DNA of 64,000 bases from Clostridiaceae bacterium (GCA_902363375.1 CABIZX010000004.1:186001-250000); one strand, 5' to 3'. Shown: positions 26,475 to 36,833, counted from the stretch's first letter. Notes: generated by a model not told the origin, from the letters alone. Numbers and translations: made by a program.

Positions 26475-29400
26475 CTAATCTACTGATTTTAAAGATTCTA
26501 CCATATGAATATTTTTTAGTTTATAGTACATTACCATATTCACTATACCAGTAAATAGCAATGTAAGTAAGGCCGCCCATAAATAGCTGAATGATGTTAT
26601 AATTCTTCCAAACATTATAGATTCAACCTCTGCTGTTATCATAATAAATCTATGAAGCAACACACCTAATCCAAGTCCACCCAGCATTCCTATAAAAGCT
26701 AGTATAAAATTCTCTCTATATACATAAGCTGATACTTCTTTATCATAGAAACCTAAAACTTTAAGAGTCGCAATTTCTCGCATTCTCTCACTTATATTAA
26801 CATTAGTAAGATTATATAAAACAACAAAGGCCAAGGAACCTGCAGATACTATCATTACTAATACTACATAATTTAAACTTTTTATAGTATCTTCAAAATT
26901 ATTTCTAATACCTGAATTAAAGTTAACGGATTTGATATTTTTCATTTCTATCATATCTTTAGCTAAATTATCTTCAAACACTTTTGATGTATCACTTATT
27001 TTAGCTATAACTTGGTTATAGTCTATTTCTTTTCCATAAAGTTTTTCATAAAGAGCTGGTGTCATATAGATATAATGGAATACATAGTGCTCTGTTATTC
27101 CATTGATTTTTACTGGTATTTTTTCTTCATCGTCTCTCTTGATATAAACAGTATCTCCTAAATTAGCGTCTATCATCTTTGCAACTTTCTCACTAATTAC
27201 AATTCCTTCATCATCTAATTTTATACCTTTTCCACTCTTACGTTGTCTAAGTTGTATGAATTCTTCAAGGTTTTCCGGCTTGTCTGGTACAGATACTTTT
27301 ACTTCTTTCTCTACCCCCTCTTTATAAATTTTTACATTAAAGTTCCCAACTGACATATATTCATCAACTTTGTTATTCCTAGATAAATTACTCAAGGTAT
27401 TTTTGTATTCCTCTCGATCTAGACCATTTTCTAAATCTAGGGTCATCTCAAACTTATAAATTTCTCTAAATTGCTTATCCACAATGGCCCTTATGGAATC
27501 CTTGATTCCAAATCCCGCTAGTAATAAGGATGTACATCCTGCTATGCCTATAACGGTCATTAAGAAACGCTTTTTATATCTGAATATATTTCTGGCAGAA
27601 ACCTTTTTAATAAAGCTAAACTTATTCCAAATAAATGGTATTCTCTCTAACAAAATTCTCTTTCCTTCCACTGGAGCTTTTGGCCTCATAAGAAGTGCTG
27701 GAGTCTCTACCAATTCTTTATAACAAGCTAATACTGCTGCCATAGTTGTAGTAATTACAGCTGCTAGGGTAGATAATATAGCATATTTCACATTAAAAGT
27801 TAGTATAACCGGTGGGAGCTCATACATAATACCATAGGCATTAGCTATAACTGTAGGGAATACAGTAAATCCTATTGCAAGACCTATAACGCTTCCTGTA
27901 ATACTTGCAGAAGATGCATATATTATATATTTTGATATAATAGCCCACTTGCTATATCCTAGAGCCTTTAATATTCCTATATTTCCCCTTTGCTCATCTA
28001 CCATTCTAGTCATAGTAGTTAAGCAAACTAACGCCGCTACTAAAAAGAAAAATACCGGAAAAACCTGGGCTATAGCATTAACCCTATCTGCTGATCCCTC
28101 ATAATCTACAAAACTGTAATTAGTATTCCTATCTAATACATACCACTTAGGTTCTTTTATATTCTTAATTTTTTTCTCTGCTTCAGTTATTTGAACCTCT
28201 CCATCTTTAATTTTTTTCTCTGCATCTAATTTAGCTTTACTATATTCTTCTTCTCCCTTTGTTAAATCTATTTTCCCTTCTTCTAGTATTCTGTGTGCCT
28301 GAGCAAATTCATTTTTTGCTGCATCTTTTCCTTTTTCTAACTCAGACTTTTTCTTCTCTAATTCTGTCTTACTAGCTTCAATTCTAGTCTTAGCAGCAGC
28401 TAACTGCCTTTCTACTTCTGATATCTTAGCTTTATTAGCCTCTAACTCTTTCTTTCCTTCTGATATATTTTTTTCTGTAGTAGAAATGATTGCCTTAAGC
28501 TTTTCTATCTCTATCTGTAATTGTTGTTTTTCAACTTCTGATATATTATTATCTTTAATCTTTTCCTTCAAAATTCCTAAATAATCTTGTGATGTCTTAA
28601 GTCCTTCTTCCCCTTTTCTTATTTCTTCTTCTGCTATTTTAAACTGAACTTCTGCAGATTTTTTAGTATCAAAAAAATCGTTATATTTTTTATTGTATTC
28701 AGCTTCTCCAATTTGAACACTGTTTTCTCCATCCTTTATTTTCTGTTCTGCTTCTAATGCAAAGATATGAAAATTCTTTTCTTTTTTGGAAAGCTCTTCT
28801 TCTCCTGAAACTAGTGATTGCCTAGAACTATTTAGCTTCTCTTCTGCCTTCTTCAGTTCCTTCTCAGCCTTTGATTTTCCATCATTTAATTCATTTTTGC
28901 TATTATTAAGCTTTTCATTAGCTTCTTTCATGATTTCTTCATAACGTGTTTCACTTCTCAGTGTTCCAATAGGTTTAATTTGATCTTCAACCTCATCAAT
29001 TAATTCCTCATATCCTTCACTATGAGTTTGAAGTTCTTTTGCACCTTTAACAGTAACGAACATTTCTGTATAAGCCTCTAAATTGAAATCTTCATTGGGA
29101 ATCATTATAAACCCACTAACAGTACCATTTCCTATGGAACTACTTCCTTTTTCGAAGGATACATAAAGAGGACTATGAACTGTTCCTACTACCGTAAATT
29201 TATTAGTTTTTAAACTCTCTCCTATATCTTTATCAGTACCTGAAGTAACTTCTATAGTGCTTCCTATTTCTATGTTATAGTGTGACATTTTGCTAGCATC
29301 AATAACACATTCTCCTAATTTTTCTGGAAACCGCCCCTCTACTAGCAATGGCTTATTTATATAATTTTCATCTTGATTCTTTATACTTTCTAAAGAAATT

Positions 29401-29732
29401 CCATGTATCTTTAATACAAGTTCCTTCGTTTTTAAATTAGTAAGCACATCTAAAGAATAGGTTGGAAATACCCCTTCTATTTCCTCTAACTCTTTTATAG
29501 CTTCTACATCTTCTTCAGTAAGCCCTAATGTAGAAATAAGTTGTATATCCATAAAGTTTTGCTTGTCATAATAATTATCTGCTGTAATTTTCATATCAGG
29601 AGATGCAACTTTTATTCCTGCAAAAAATGCTACTCCTATGGCTACTATAGCTACCATAGATATAAATTTACTTAAACTCTTTTTAATATCTCTAAAAGTA
29701 TCCTTAGATAATGCTCTTCTCATCATTACCAT
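26475..29732 (-). CDS. FtsX-like ABC transporter permease with a long coiled-coil insertion
   Basis: A 1085-residue permease. One N-terminal helix (about 17-38) is followed by a MacB-like periplasmic domain to about 260. Then comes about 270 residues of charged coiled coil (about 262-530), rich in Lys, Glu and Leu. Three transmembrane helices with an FtsX domain at about 560-700 follow. A fourth N-terminal-type helix, a second extracytoplasmic domain and a final FtsX domain (about 970-1080) complete it. Such permeases act as mechanotransmitters or exporters at the cell surface. The start overlaps the ATPase gene's stop by seven bases; the pair is one transporter. Substrate unknown. Confidence 0.92.
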   Translation of the reverse strand: MVMMRRALSKDTFRDIKKSLSKFISMVAIVAIGVAFFAGIKVASPDMKITADNYYDKQNFMDIQLISTLGLTEEDVEAIKELEEIEGVFPTYSLDVLTNLKTKELVLKIHGISLESIKNQDENYINKPLLVEGRFPEKLGECVIDASKMSHYNIEIGSTIEVTSGTDKDIGESLKTNKFTVVGTVHSPLYVSFEKGSSSIGNGTVSGFIMIPNEDFNLEAYTEMFVTVKGAKELQTHSEGYEELIDEVEDQIKPIGTLRSETRYEEIMKEANEKLNNSKNELNDGKSKAEKELKKAEEKLNSSRQSLVSGEEELSKKEKNFHIFALEAEQKIKDGENSVQIGEAEYNKKYNDFFDTKKSAEVQFKIAEEEIRKGEEGLKTSQDYLGILKEKIKDNNISEVEKQQLQIEIEKLKAIISTTEKNISEGKKELEANKAKISEVERQLAAAKTRIEASKTELEKKKSELEKGKDAAKNEFAQAHRILEEGKIDLTKGEEEYSKAKLDAEKKIKDGEVQITEAEKKIKNIKEPKWYVLDRNTNYSFVDYEGSADRVNAIAQVFPVFFFLVAALVCLTTMTRMVDEQRGNIGILKALGYSKWAIISKYIIYASSASITGSVIGLAIGFTVFPTVIANAYGIMYELPPVILTFNVKYAILSTLAAVITTTMAAVLACYKELVETPALLMRPKAPVEGKRILLERIPFIWNKFSFIKKVSARNIFRYKKRFLMTVIGIAGCTSLLLAGFGIKDSIRAIVDKQFREIYKFEMTLDLENGLDREEYKNTLSNLSRNNKVDEYMSVGNFNVKIYKEGVEKEVKVSVPDKPENLEEFIQLRQRKSGKGIKLDDEGIVISEKVAKMIDANLGDTVYIKRDDEEKIPVKINGITEHYVFHYIYMTPALYEKLYGKEIDYNQVIAKISDTSKVFEDNLAKDMIEMKNIKSVNFNSGIRNNFEDTIKSLNYVVLVMIVSAGSLAFVVLYNLTNVNISERMREIATLKVLGFYDKEVSAYVYRENFILAFIGMLGGLGLGVLLHRFIMITAEVESIMFGRIITSFSYLWAALLTLLFTGIVNMVMYYKLKNIHMVESLKSVD

Positions 29733-30430
29733 TCAATCCTTTCTACAGAAATCGGATTATCATTAGTAGTAATACTATGGACCTTACCATTTTTAACTTT
29801 TATAACCTTATCTCCCATGGCAGTAAGGGCTAGATTATGAGTGATAACTACAATGGTCATTCCCATACTTCTACTCATATCTTGTAATAGTTTTAAAATT
29901 GCTTTTCCAGTATTATAATCTAGTGCTCCTGTAGGCTCATCGCAAAGTAATAGCTTAGGATTTTTAGCTAGAGCCCTAGCTATAGCTACTCTCTGTTGTT
30001 CTCCCCCTGATAGTTGTGCTGGAAAGTTATTTCTTCTTTCCTTTAACCCTACTGATTCTAAAGTTTTTTCAACATCTAGAGGCTCCTTACAAATTTGAGT
30101 TGCTAACTCTATATTTTCAATTGATGTTAGGTTTTGAACCAAGTTATAGAATTGAAACACAAATCCAATATCAAATCTTCTATAAGTAATTAATTCCTTA
30201 TCACTATACTGGTCTATTCTTTTACCATCTACGTGAATTTCACCAGAAGTACATTTATCCATTCCTCCTAATATATTTAAAATAGTGCTCTTTCCTGCTC
30301 CACTAGCTCCAGCAATTACTACGAACTCTCCCTTATCAATAGAAAAATTTACTCCATCTAATGCTTTAATTTCAACTTCGCCCATTTTATAAGTCTTTCT
30401 AACATCTACAAACTCTATATACTTGCCCAC
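29726..30430 (-). CDS. ABC transporter ATP-binding protein (LolD/MacB type)
   Basis: A 234-residue ATPase: Walker [10 protein letters not shown] (about 42-50), Q-loop VFQFYNL, signature [15 protein letters not shown], Walker [13 protein letters not shown] and the switch His in VITHN. The family pairs with FtsX-type permeases, here the overlapping downstream gene. The GTG at 30430 is chosen because GGAGGAGAGG lies just upstream; an in-frame ATG 33 bases earlier has no such site. Confidence 0.94.
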   Translation of the reverse strand: MGKYIEFVDVRKTYKMGEVEIKALDGVNFSIDKGEFVVIAGASGAGKSTILNILGGMDKCTSGEIHVDGKRIDQYSDKELITYRRFDIGFVFQFYNLVQNLTSIENIELATQICKEPLDVEKTLESVGLKERRNNFPAQLSGGEQQRVAIARALAKNPKLLLCDEPTGALDYNTGKAILKLLQDMSRSMGMTIVVITHNLALTAMGDKVIKVKNGKVHSITTNDNPISVERIEW

Positions 30431-30544
30431 TAACCTCTCCTCCATAATTTTAAGATAATACAAACTATATGTATTTCTAAACTCCTAACTTCATTATACT
30501 CATAAAGTTTAATTAGGATTATGAATATAAAATTAAATTATAAA

Positions 30545-30654
30545 AAGGGCCTCACAAAATATATTACTAATATCATGTAAAATATTTAAGATGCACTTTA
30601 ATCATATAAGTGAGTCTTAAATATTGATTTATATTAGTTTATTTTGAGAAAGCC
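30545..30654. repeat. Dispersed palindromic repeat, copy B
   Basis: An about 110-bp imperfect palindrome. Its left arm (AGGGCCTCACAAAATATATT, then ACTAATAT) shares 34 of 36 bases over its inner part with the copy at 54138-54191, and its right arm TATTAGTTTATTTTGAGAAA ending in GCCC matches the copy at 8083-8145. It lies downstream of the DUF4870 gene on the minus strand, where it can terminate transcription. Confidence 0.8.
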
Positions 30655-30672
30655 CAATATTTATTTTATATA

Positions 30673-31125
30673 CTAATTATTTTTATTTACAATTTTTCTT
30701 GTTAATACTCCTATTAATGGAATTTCATATTCTTTATATTGATAGCACTTTATCATCGCAATAATTTCAAATATGGTTATAAGTATAGCAACTATACCTG
30801 TAATAAGTCCTGTTAAAAGGATAGTTCCCAAAGCACCATATGCAAAAGGTCTAAAAAATAATATTCCAATACTTCCGCCTATAATCATAAATATAGTAAT
30901 ATTAAATATAATCGCTATTATATTTATTAAAAAAGCCTGCATGGAGTGAAACCTTACAAAGTAACTATCTTTTTCTAATACATATATAATAATAGGTGCC
31001 AGCCATGATATAAATTTTATTCCTGGAATAAAAATTACAACTATAGCTGCTCCATAAGCAATTAGTGCCATAAGATTAGCATCTATATTACCTATAGATG
31101 ACTTATGTGGTTCATAAATATTCAT
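30673..31125 (-). CDS. DUF4870 domain membrane protein
   Basis: A 150-residue protein with about three to four hydrophobic segments. ANLMALIAYGAAIVVIFIPG, DSYFVRFHSMQAF and the C-terminal MIKCYQYKEYEIPLIG are the family's conserved pieces; YFVRFHSMQAF is the most diagnostic. DUF4870 (YccF/Tic20-like) proteins have no established function. ATG with a weak AGGGTG site. It lies between the ABC exporter and the pantothenate operon with hairpins on both sides, so it is probably monocistronic. Confidence 0.85.
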   Translation of the reverse strand: MNIYEPHKSSIGNIDANLMALIAYGAAIVVIFIPGIKFISWLAPIIIYVLEKDSYFVRFHSMQAFLINIIAIIFNITIFMIIGGSIGILFFRPFAYGALGTILLTGLITGIVAILITIFEIIAMIKCYQYKEYEIPLIGVLTRKIVNKNN

Positions 31126-31245
31126 AAAACACCCTCAATTTTCTCTTTTATACTTATATTATTCCGTAGGTCTACTTATATTACAATATATTTTAAAATT
31201 TCACATAATCAAGTGTAATTATATAAATGTTTATATAGTTATACA

Positions 31246-31290
31246 GTTTCCTCTATACAAAAGTTAAATCTTTGTATAGGAAACTTTTTT
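31246..31290 (+). terminator. Hairpin with T run between DUF4870 and panD
   Basis: GTTTCCTCTATACAAA and TTTGTATAGGAAAC pair with a two-base bulge, followed by six T on the plus strand. Both flanking genes are on the minus strand, where the stem is not followed by a T run, so its orientation is unexpected. It may still stop or process the pan transcript. Confidence 0.5.
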
Positions 31291-31337
31291 AAATTAACCT
31301 TTAATTTAAATGATATTTTTATAAATTCATAAGTTTC

Positions 31338-31721
31338 TTATTTAAGCTCACCATGTTTCTCATAGTGTGAAACTTCCTTTACTTTATTGCTATCATCTAC
31401 AAAAACTACTGTTGGCTTATGAGTTTTAGCTTCTTCTACATTCATTTCACAATAACTCATAATTATAATCTTGTCTCCAACTTGAACACATCTAGCTGCT
31501 GCTCCATTAAGGCATACAAGACCACTACCTCTTTCTCCAGCTATGGTATAAGTTTCAAATCTACTTCCATTGTTTATATCTACAATTTGAACCTTTTCAT
31601 ATTCAAGAATTCCAGCTGCATCAAGTAAATCTTCATCAACTGTAATACTTCCTACATAATCTAATTCTGCTTGAACTACAGTAGCTCTGTGTATTTTTCC
31701 CTTTAACATCGTTATTGTCAT
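31338..31721 (-). CDS. panD: Aspartate 1-decarboxylase
   Basis: A 127-residue pyruvoyl enzyme precursor. The self-cleavage site Gly-Ser is in YVGSITVD (about residues 22-29), after which Ser 25 becomes the pyruvoyl group; the KIHRATV and [17 protein letters not shown] segments complete the active site. It converts aspartate to beta-alanine for pantothenate. The ATG at 31721 has GGGAGGACAGACA upstream, and the gene follows panC with no gap. Last gene of panG-B-C-D. Confidence 0.96.
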   Translation of the reverse strand: MTITMLKGKIHRATVVQAELDYVGSITVDEDLLDAAGILEYEKVQIVDINNGSRFETYTIAGERGSGLVCLNGAAARCVQVGDKIIIMSYCEMNVEEAKTHKPTVVFVDDSNKVKEVSHYEKHGELK

Positions 31722-31736
31722 TGTCTGTCCTCCCAA

Positions 31737-32582
31737 TTATATGTGATAAGTAAAATTATCAATTAATCTTGTTTTTCCAAAATATACTGCTAACGCTACC
31801 AGAACATCTTCTTCTATTTCATGAACACTTTCTAAAGTATTACTGCTTACCACTTCTATATAATCAATCCTAGCCAAATTTTCACTCTCTATATTTTCTT
31901 TAATTAGTTTTTTAATATTCTCAGCATTTCTTTCACCTGCATTCATAAGATTTTTAGCCATAGATAGTGATTTATTAAGTACTAAAGCAGCTTTTCTCTC
32001 TTCTATAGATAAATAAGTATTTCTTGAACTCTTAGCAAGCCCATCTTCTTCCCTTACGATTGGACACCCTACTATCTCTATATCAAAGTTTAAATCTCTT
32101 ACCATTCTTTTAATAACTGCTAACTGCTGAGCATCCTTTTCACCAAAATAAGCTTTATGTGCTGGTATAATATTAAATAATTTAGAAACTACAGTACAAA
32201 CTCCTCTAAAATGAGTTGGTCTACTACTTCCACAAAGTCCAGTAGTTAAGCCTTCTACCTCTACAAAAGTTGAAGCATCCTTATAATACATATCTTCACT
32301 TTTCGGATGGAATATTAAGCTCGCTCCTGCACTTTCGCAAAGTTTTGAGTCCCTTTCTAAATCTCTAGGATATTTATCAAGATCCTCATTAGGGCCAAAT
32401 TGAGTTGGATTTACAAACACGCTAACCACTACTCTATCATTTTCTGATACAGCCTTTTTAATTAGACTTTCATGACCTTCATGTAAATAACCCATAGTAG
32501 GTACTAAACCTACCTTTAAGCCTTCTGATTTCCATTTCTTAACTATTTCTCTTACCTTTGATACATCATTTAATATTTCCAT
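31737..32582 (-). CDS. panC: Pantothenate synthetase (pantoate-beta-alanine ligase)
   Basis: A 281-residue ligase of the HIGH superfamily: PTMGYLHEGHESL (about 29-41) with the HxGH motif, NPTQFGPNEDLDKYPR, the GEKDAQQLAVIKRMVRDL region and the flexible SSRNTYLS loop (about 185) that stands in for KMSKS. It joins pantoate to beta-alanine with ATP. The ATG is preceded by AGAAGGTAAGATT. It lies 53 bases after panB and directly before panD. Confidence 0.97.
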   Translation of the reverse strand: MEILNDVSKVREIVKKWKSEGLKVGLVPTMGYLHEGHESLIKKAVSENDRVVVSVFVNPTQFGPNEDLDKYPRDLERDSKLCESAGASLIFHPKSEDMYYKDASTFVEVEGLTTGLCGSSRPTHFRGVCTVVSKLFNIIPAHKAYFGEKDAQQLAVIKRMVRDLNFDIEIVGCPIVREEDGLAKSSRNTYLSIEERKAALVLNKSLSMAKNLMNAGERNAENIKKLIKENIESENLARIDYIEVVSSNTLESVHEIEEDVLVALAVYFGKTRLIDNFTYHI

Positions 32583-32635
32583 AATCTTACCTTCTTTTTA
32601 GTTTAATTTTATTAGTGTATTTTCTCTAAATATCT

Positions 32636-33463
32636 TTAATAAAGTTTAGCTATAACGTCTTCACTTATTTTGAACCCATGCTCTGCTGCTGGGAAAACTC
32701 CATTGTTAACCTCTTCAATATAATTCTTAAAAGCTTCAGTCATTATAGATCCTAGGTCTACATATTTCTTTACAAATTTAGGTGTAAAATCACTGAACAT
32801 TCCTAACATATCTTGATATACAAGTATTTGTCCATCACAATTGGCCCCTGCCCCAATACCTATAGTAGGGATTGATATCTCTTTACTAATTATCTCTGCC
32901 AATTTAGCAGGTACACACTCTAAAACTATTGCAAAAGCTCCTGCATTTTCTACTGCTTTAGCAGCTTCTATAAGCTCTTTAGCAGCTTCCTCACTTTTAC
33001 CTTGCACCTTAAATCCACCCAATGAATTTACTGATTGTGGAGTTAGCCCTATATGTGCCATTACAGGAATAGAAGCCTTCGTTATAGCTTCTATTCTATC
33101 ACACATATCAATTCCCCCTTCTAGCTTTACAGCTTGAGCACGTCCCTCTTTCATAAGACGACCTGCATTAAAAACAGCATCATATACAGAGGTCTGATAA
33201 GACATGAATGGCATATCTGCAACTATTAAGGCATTTTGTGCTCCTTTTGATACAGCCTTAGTATGATGAATCATATCTTCCATAGTAACAGAAATTGTAT
33301 CCTCATACCCAAGGCATACCATTCCGACAGAATCTCCAACTAAAATTCCATTGATGCCTGAATTATCCATAATCTTAGCCATAGAATAGTCATAGGCAGT
33401 AAGCATGGTAATTTTTTCACCCTTTGCTTTTGCTTCTTTAAATGTTATAACAGTATTCTTCAT
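32636..33463 (-). CDS. panB: 3-methyl-2-oxobutanoate hydroxymethyltransferase
   Basis: A 275-residue TIM-barrel enzyme. [28 protein letters not shown] with the Mg2+ ligand Asp, DMPFMSYQ and KLEGG are the family landmarks, as is the catalytic Glu in VLECVP and [21 protein letters not shown]. It makes ketopantoate from alpha-ketoisovalerate and methylene-tetrahydrofolate. The ATG lies one base after the panG stop and its ribosome binding site GAGAGGGAAT is inside panG, so translation is coupled. Confidence 0.97.
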   Translation of the reverse strand: MKNTVITFKEAKAKGEKITMLTAYDYSMAKIMDNSGINGILVGDSVGMVCLGYEDTISVTMEDMIHHTKAVSKGAQNALIVADMPFMSYQTSVYDAVFNAGRLMKEGRAQAVKLEGGIDMCDRIEAITKASIPVMAHIGLTPQSVNSLGGFKVQGKSEEAAKELIEAAKAVENAGAFAIVLECVPAKLAEIISKEISIPTIGIGAGANCDGQILVYQDMLGMFSDFTPKFVKKYVDLGSIMTEAFKNYIEEVNNGVFPAAEHGFKISEDVIAKLY

Positions 33464-33464
33464 T

Positions 33465-34322
33465 TCATATTCCCTCTCTTAGAAATTCTTCTATTTTCCT
33501 ATAATCTCTATTTGGATTTTTTTTCTTTGCCACCTTTAATAGATTATTATTTAGAACCATATATAAATTTTTATCTTCTTCATTTAAAGAAATCATATGA
33601 GTCTTTATTGTAGATAAATCTCCTCTTTCTAAAGGTCCTGTAAGGCTCTCCGTAGTACCTGCCGCTTTTATATTTTCGATATTATTACTTATAAGAGGAT
33701 ATAGAGCCTCAATTGCTAGTTTCTCACTAAAACCGCAGTGCTTTAGGTAATCTATGCCACTATTAATAAGACCTAAAACCATGTTACTACTAATAACTGA
33801 TGCTAAGTGATATAAACTCTTATTTTCTTTATCTATTACCTTTACTGAGTTTCCTAAGGATTTAAAAAGCTCAGTAAATAGATTGATATATTTTTCATGT
33901 CCTTCAATAGTTATAAAAGCTTCTCTAAAATTTTTATAGGATTCATATTTATCTGATATGGCAAACATAAGATGTATAGAATATGGGTAAGCACCAAACT
34001 TACTTATATCTGAAAAGATTTCCGAAGATAACAAACCACTACAGTGGCATATCAATTTATTATTTATAGACAACTCTTTAATTGCATTCCAAACCCCTTC
34101 AATTTCTCCATCAGGGGTAGTAATAAAAATTATATCGCTTTCTTCCACTAATTCCTTTAAGCTTAAGAAAGCTTTTGTGCCAGTAAATTCTGCGGCCTCT
34201 TTAGCTGAGTTATGATTCTTACTATAATACCCAATAAGTGAGATATCATTCTCTTTAAAGTATTTTCCTAAGGAAAATCCAACCTTTCCGGCTCCAATAA
34301 ACCCAAATTTTATAACAATCAC
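33465..34322 (-). CDS. panG: Ketopantoate reductase of the PanG (DUF2520) type
   Basis: A 285-residue protein with Rossmann motif [17 protein letters not shown] at the N-terminus and a C-terminal DUF2520 helical domain ([18 protein letters not shown] at about 228-245). This family includes the ketopantoate reductase PanG shown to replace PanE in Francisella, with homologues in Enterococcus and Clostridioides. Its place before panB-C-D completes the pathway. The frame opens with GTG at 34322, but that codon abuts GAGGA; the best-spaced codon, where homologues begin (M-KFGFIGAG), is ATA at 34313. Function is well supported, the exact start is not. Confidence 0.85.
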   Translation of the reverse strand: MIVIKFGFIGAGKVGFSLGKYFKENDISLIGYYSKNHNSAKEAAEFTGTKAFLSLKELVEESDIIFITTPDGEIEGVWNAIKELSINNKLICHCSGLLSSEIFSDISKFGAYPYSIHLMFAISDKYESYKNFREAFITIEGHEKYINLFTELFKSLGNSVKVIDKENKSLYHLASVISSNMVLGLINSGIDYLKHCGFSEKLAIEALYPLISNNIENIKAAGTTESLTGPLERGDLSTIKTHMISLNEEDKNLYMVLNNNLLKVAKKKNPNRDYRKIEEFLREGI

Positions 34323-34678
34323 TCCTCATTTATTTATATTTTTAGCTGATATTAAAATAATTTCTTTAATATTTTCTTATAGAACTAAAAATTATGTGAA
34401 GTAATTTGTTATCTAAGTCTCATTCTAAAAGATATGAGCTGTCCGTAAAACTTTTCTTTTATAGTTTTCTAAAGATAGACAACTATAGATATAAATTAAA
34501 TATAGGTGCAGTTATTTCTATACTGCCCATAATTACTTATATCACAATTGTAAAAGTAATTCAATATTTACAATTTGTATTTTACAACTTAATTTTGAAT
34601 AGAATAAAATCTTTATAGCATAATAAGACTAATCTATATCATATTATGGATAAATTTATCCACTAAAGGAGGCATACT
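34323..34678. other. Intergenic region between panG and the phytase gene
   Basis: This 356-base AT-rich divergent region contains no convincing gene. A perfect 16-bp palindrome TGGATAAATTTATCCA lies at 34647-34662, ending six bases before the AGGAGG of the phytase gene; it could be an operator or fold over the leader. I see no known riboswitch. Confidence 0.5.
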
Positions 34679-35536
34679 ATGAAAAAATATTTTAAAAAAT
34701 ACCTAAAAATTTTTTTACTTTTACTTCCCCTTATTACAGCCATATTTATCTCATCGGAATCCATAGCCATCGATGAGCCTTCACTTAAAAATGATTTTCT
34801 TATTATTGATACAAATAAACAACAACCATTACCAAGTAATTTTAGGATAATTCCATCCTTGAATATATCTGGTAGTGCCCAATTTCATCCTTCTCAAGTT
34901 GAAAATATAAAAAAGTCTATAAATAAAGACGATATTTATATAGTCGACTTAAGACAGGAGCCTCATGGATTTATAAATAATATTGCAGTTAGACATTATA
35001 ATCCAGATACAGTATTAAATAAAGGCCTCACCTCTGCTGAAACTCTTGCTGATGAAAAAAGTAGATTTGAAGCCATTACTCCTGGTTCTAAAATTAATAT
35101 ATATAATAAAAAAGGGAAACTTAAAGATACCATCACCGTAGAAACTTCAGAAACCGAATCTGATTTAGTAAAAAAACATGGACTAAATTATATTTTATTT
35201 GCTGTAAGAGATGGTCATATTCCTACACCTGAAGTAGTAGATGAATTTGTAGAGTTTGTTAAAACAACTCCTAAAACTACACATCTTCATTTTCATTGTG
35301 CTCATGGAAAAGGAAGAACTACTACATTTATGGCTTTATTTCAAATGATGAATAATGAAAATGGTAAGACCTTAGATGAAATCTTAGAAGAACAATTAGA
35401 TGCTGGAGGAATAGTCCTTACAAAGAATGTTAAAAGGGCTGAATTTCTTCAATCTTTCTATGATTACACTCTTCAAAATTCTAAGGATAACTATAAAGTT
35501 CCTTATTCTAAGTGGATTTCAGAACAGAAATCTTAG
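34679..35536 (+). CDS. Secreted PTP-like phytase / inositol polyphosphate phosphatase
   Basis: A 285-residue protein with a signal peptide (basic MKKYFKKYLK then a hydrophobic stretch to about residue 30). The active-site P-loop is HFHCAHGKGRTTTF (about 204-217), the CX5R(T/S) motif with the nucleophile Cys and an extra His and Lys as in protein-tyrosine-phosphatase-like phytases such as PhyA of Selenomonas. VDLRQEPHGFINN supplies the general-acid region. It should release phosphate from inositol phosphates outside the cell. ATG with AAAGGAGGCATACT upstream. Monocistronic, with a terminator after it. Confidence 0.9.
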   Translation: MKKYFKKYLKIFLLLLPLITAIFISSESIAIDEPSLKNDFLIIDTNKQQPLPSNFRIIPSLNISGSAQFHPSQVENIKKSINKDDIYIVDLRQEPHGFINNIAVRHYNPDTVLNKGLTSAETLADEKSRFEAITPGSKINIYNKKGKLKDTITVETSETESDLVKKHGLNYILFAVRDGHIPTPEVVDEFVEFVKTTPKTTHLHFHCAHGKGRTTTFMALFQMMNNENGKTLDEILEEQLDAGGIVLTKNVKRAEFLQSFYDYTLQNSKDNYKVPYSKWISEQKS

Positions 35537-35545
35537 TCATATTAT

Positions 35546-35603
35546 AAAGAGCAAAGCATATAGATGTATTTATAAAAATACTATATACTTTGCTCTTTTT
35601 TAT
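35546..35603. terminator. Bidirectional terminator between phytase and NagZ-like genes
   Basis: AAAGAGCAAAG (35546-35556) and CTTTGCTCTTT (35588-35598) pair, with further weaker pairing inside, and T follows on the plus strand. It separates two convergent genes. Confidence 0.85.
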
Positions 35604-35606
35604 TTT

Positions 35607-36833
35607 TTATATATCATTTTTCATTTTTAAAATTCTATAAACACTCTCATCAATTCTTTTATTAGAAATGATACCATTTCTAACAGCCTCTATAACCCCA
35701 TCTATGGCGCTATTTTGATCTTCAATGCCAGTGGATACTATTATTAAATCATCTCCTGCCTCTATTGCTTTAACTGCTGATTCACTAGTAGGATATTTAC
35801 CTTTAACTCCTTCCATAATCATATCATCCGTTACTACTACTCCATTAAATCCTAATTCCTTTCTTAATAGCTTTGTAACTATATTACTAGACAAACTTGC
35901 CACGTATTCATCATCCACTTGTGGCAAATATAAATGACTTACCATCACCATATCCATACCATTATCTATTGCATATTTAAATGGAATTAACTCTAAATTT
36001 CTTAGTTCATCTAATGATTTATTTATAATTGGTACTGCTACATGGGAATCTACATCCGTATCTCCATGTCCTGGGAAATGTTTTCCTACTCCTAAAACGC
36101 CAGTACTTCTTAAACCTTTATATACTTCCGTGCCCATAGTCTTAGCAATTTGTGGATCATCAGAGAATGCTCTAATTCCTATTACTGGATTATTAGGATT
36201 AGAGTTTACATCTAGTACAGGTGCAAAATCCATATTAAAACCTAAGGACTTTATGGTTTTCCCTATGGCTTTTCCATGTTCAAAAGCATAACTCAAATCA
36301 CCAGTAGCTCCTACATCCCATGCAGATTCAAACTGCCCCATCTCCTTGGGAATTCTACTAACGATACCACCTTCTTCATCTACTGACATGAAAAGTTTAG
36401 GCTGACTTTCACCATTTAATTCATTTAAATCTCCTATTAATCTTTTAGTTTGCTCTACAGTGTTAATATTTTTACTAAATAATATTACTCCACCAGCCTT
36501 TTTATTTTTTATCAGGTTTACTATATTATCATCAACCTCATAACCATCAAGTCCAACAATAAACATCTGTCCTACTCTTTCTTCTAAAGTCATATTATCT
36601 ATTTGCTTTTGTATTAAATCTACTTCTTTTTCCTCCTCTTCCTCTTTACCTACATTGTCCTTAGACTCTGGGGATTTTTCATTTTTCTCTTCTGTTTCTA
36701 CTTCATTTTTGTCTTCTAAATGTTTATTTATAACACTACAACCGCATAAGAAAATAGCTATAGTAGACATAATTATAACTATTTTCATACACTTAATTAG
36801 TTTATTTATAAATTTACCTTTATTTATCTTCAT
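35607..36833 (-). CDS. Glycoside hydrolase family 3 lipoprotein, NagZ-like beta-N-acetylhexosaminidase
   Basis: A 408-residue protein with a lipoprotein signal peptide ending at the lipobox FLCGC (Cys about 31), then a Lys/Glu-rich linker (about 40-75), then one GH3 (beta/alpha)8 domain. The NagZ-type loop GKHFPGHGDTDVDSHVAVP (about 245) carries the His-Asp dyad, and VVTDDMIMEG has the catalytic Asp. It probably removes terminal N-acetylglucosamine from muropeptides outside the membrane, as in Bacillus NagZ. No partner amidase is adjacent. ATG with AAAGGAGAGTAAGAT upstream. Confidence 0.93.
   Translation of the reverse strand: MKINKGKFINKLIKCMKIVIIMSTIAIFLCGCSVINKHLEDKNEVETEEKNEKSPESKDNVGKEEEEEKEVDLIQKQIDNMTLEERVGQMFIVGLDGYEVDDNIVNLIKNKKAGGVILFSKNINTVEQTKRLIGDLNELNGESQPKLFMSVDEEGGIVSRIPKEMGQFESAWDVGATGDLSYAFEHGKAIGKTIKSLGFNMDFAPVLDVNSNPNNPVIGIRAFSDDPQIAKTMGTEVYKGLRSTGVLGVGKHFPGHGDTDVDSHVAVPIINKSLDELRNLELIPFKYAIDNGMDMVMVSHLYLPQVDDEYVASLSSNIVTKLLRKELGFNGVVVTDDMIMEGVKGKYPTSESAVKAIEAGDDLIIVSTGIEDQNSAIDGVIEAVRNGIISNKRIDESVYRILKMKNDI

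Noticed and set aside
34406..34618. 70-codon plus-strand frame between panG and the phytase gene
   Set aside because: TTG start without a ribosome binding site and no recognisable domain; likely chance in AT-rich DNA.
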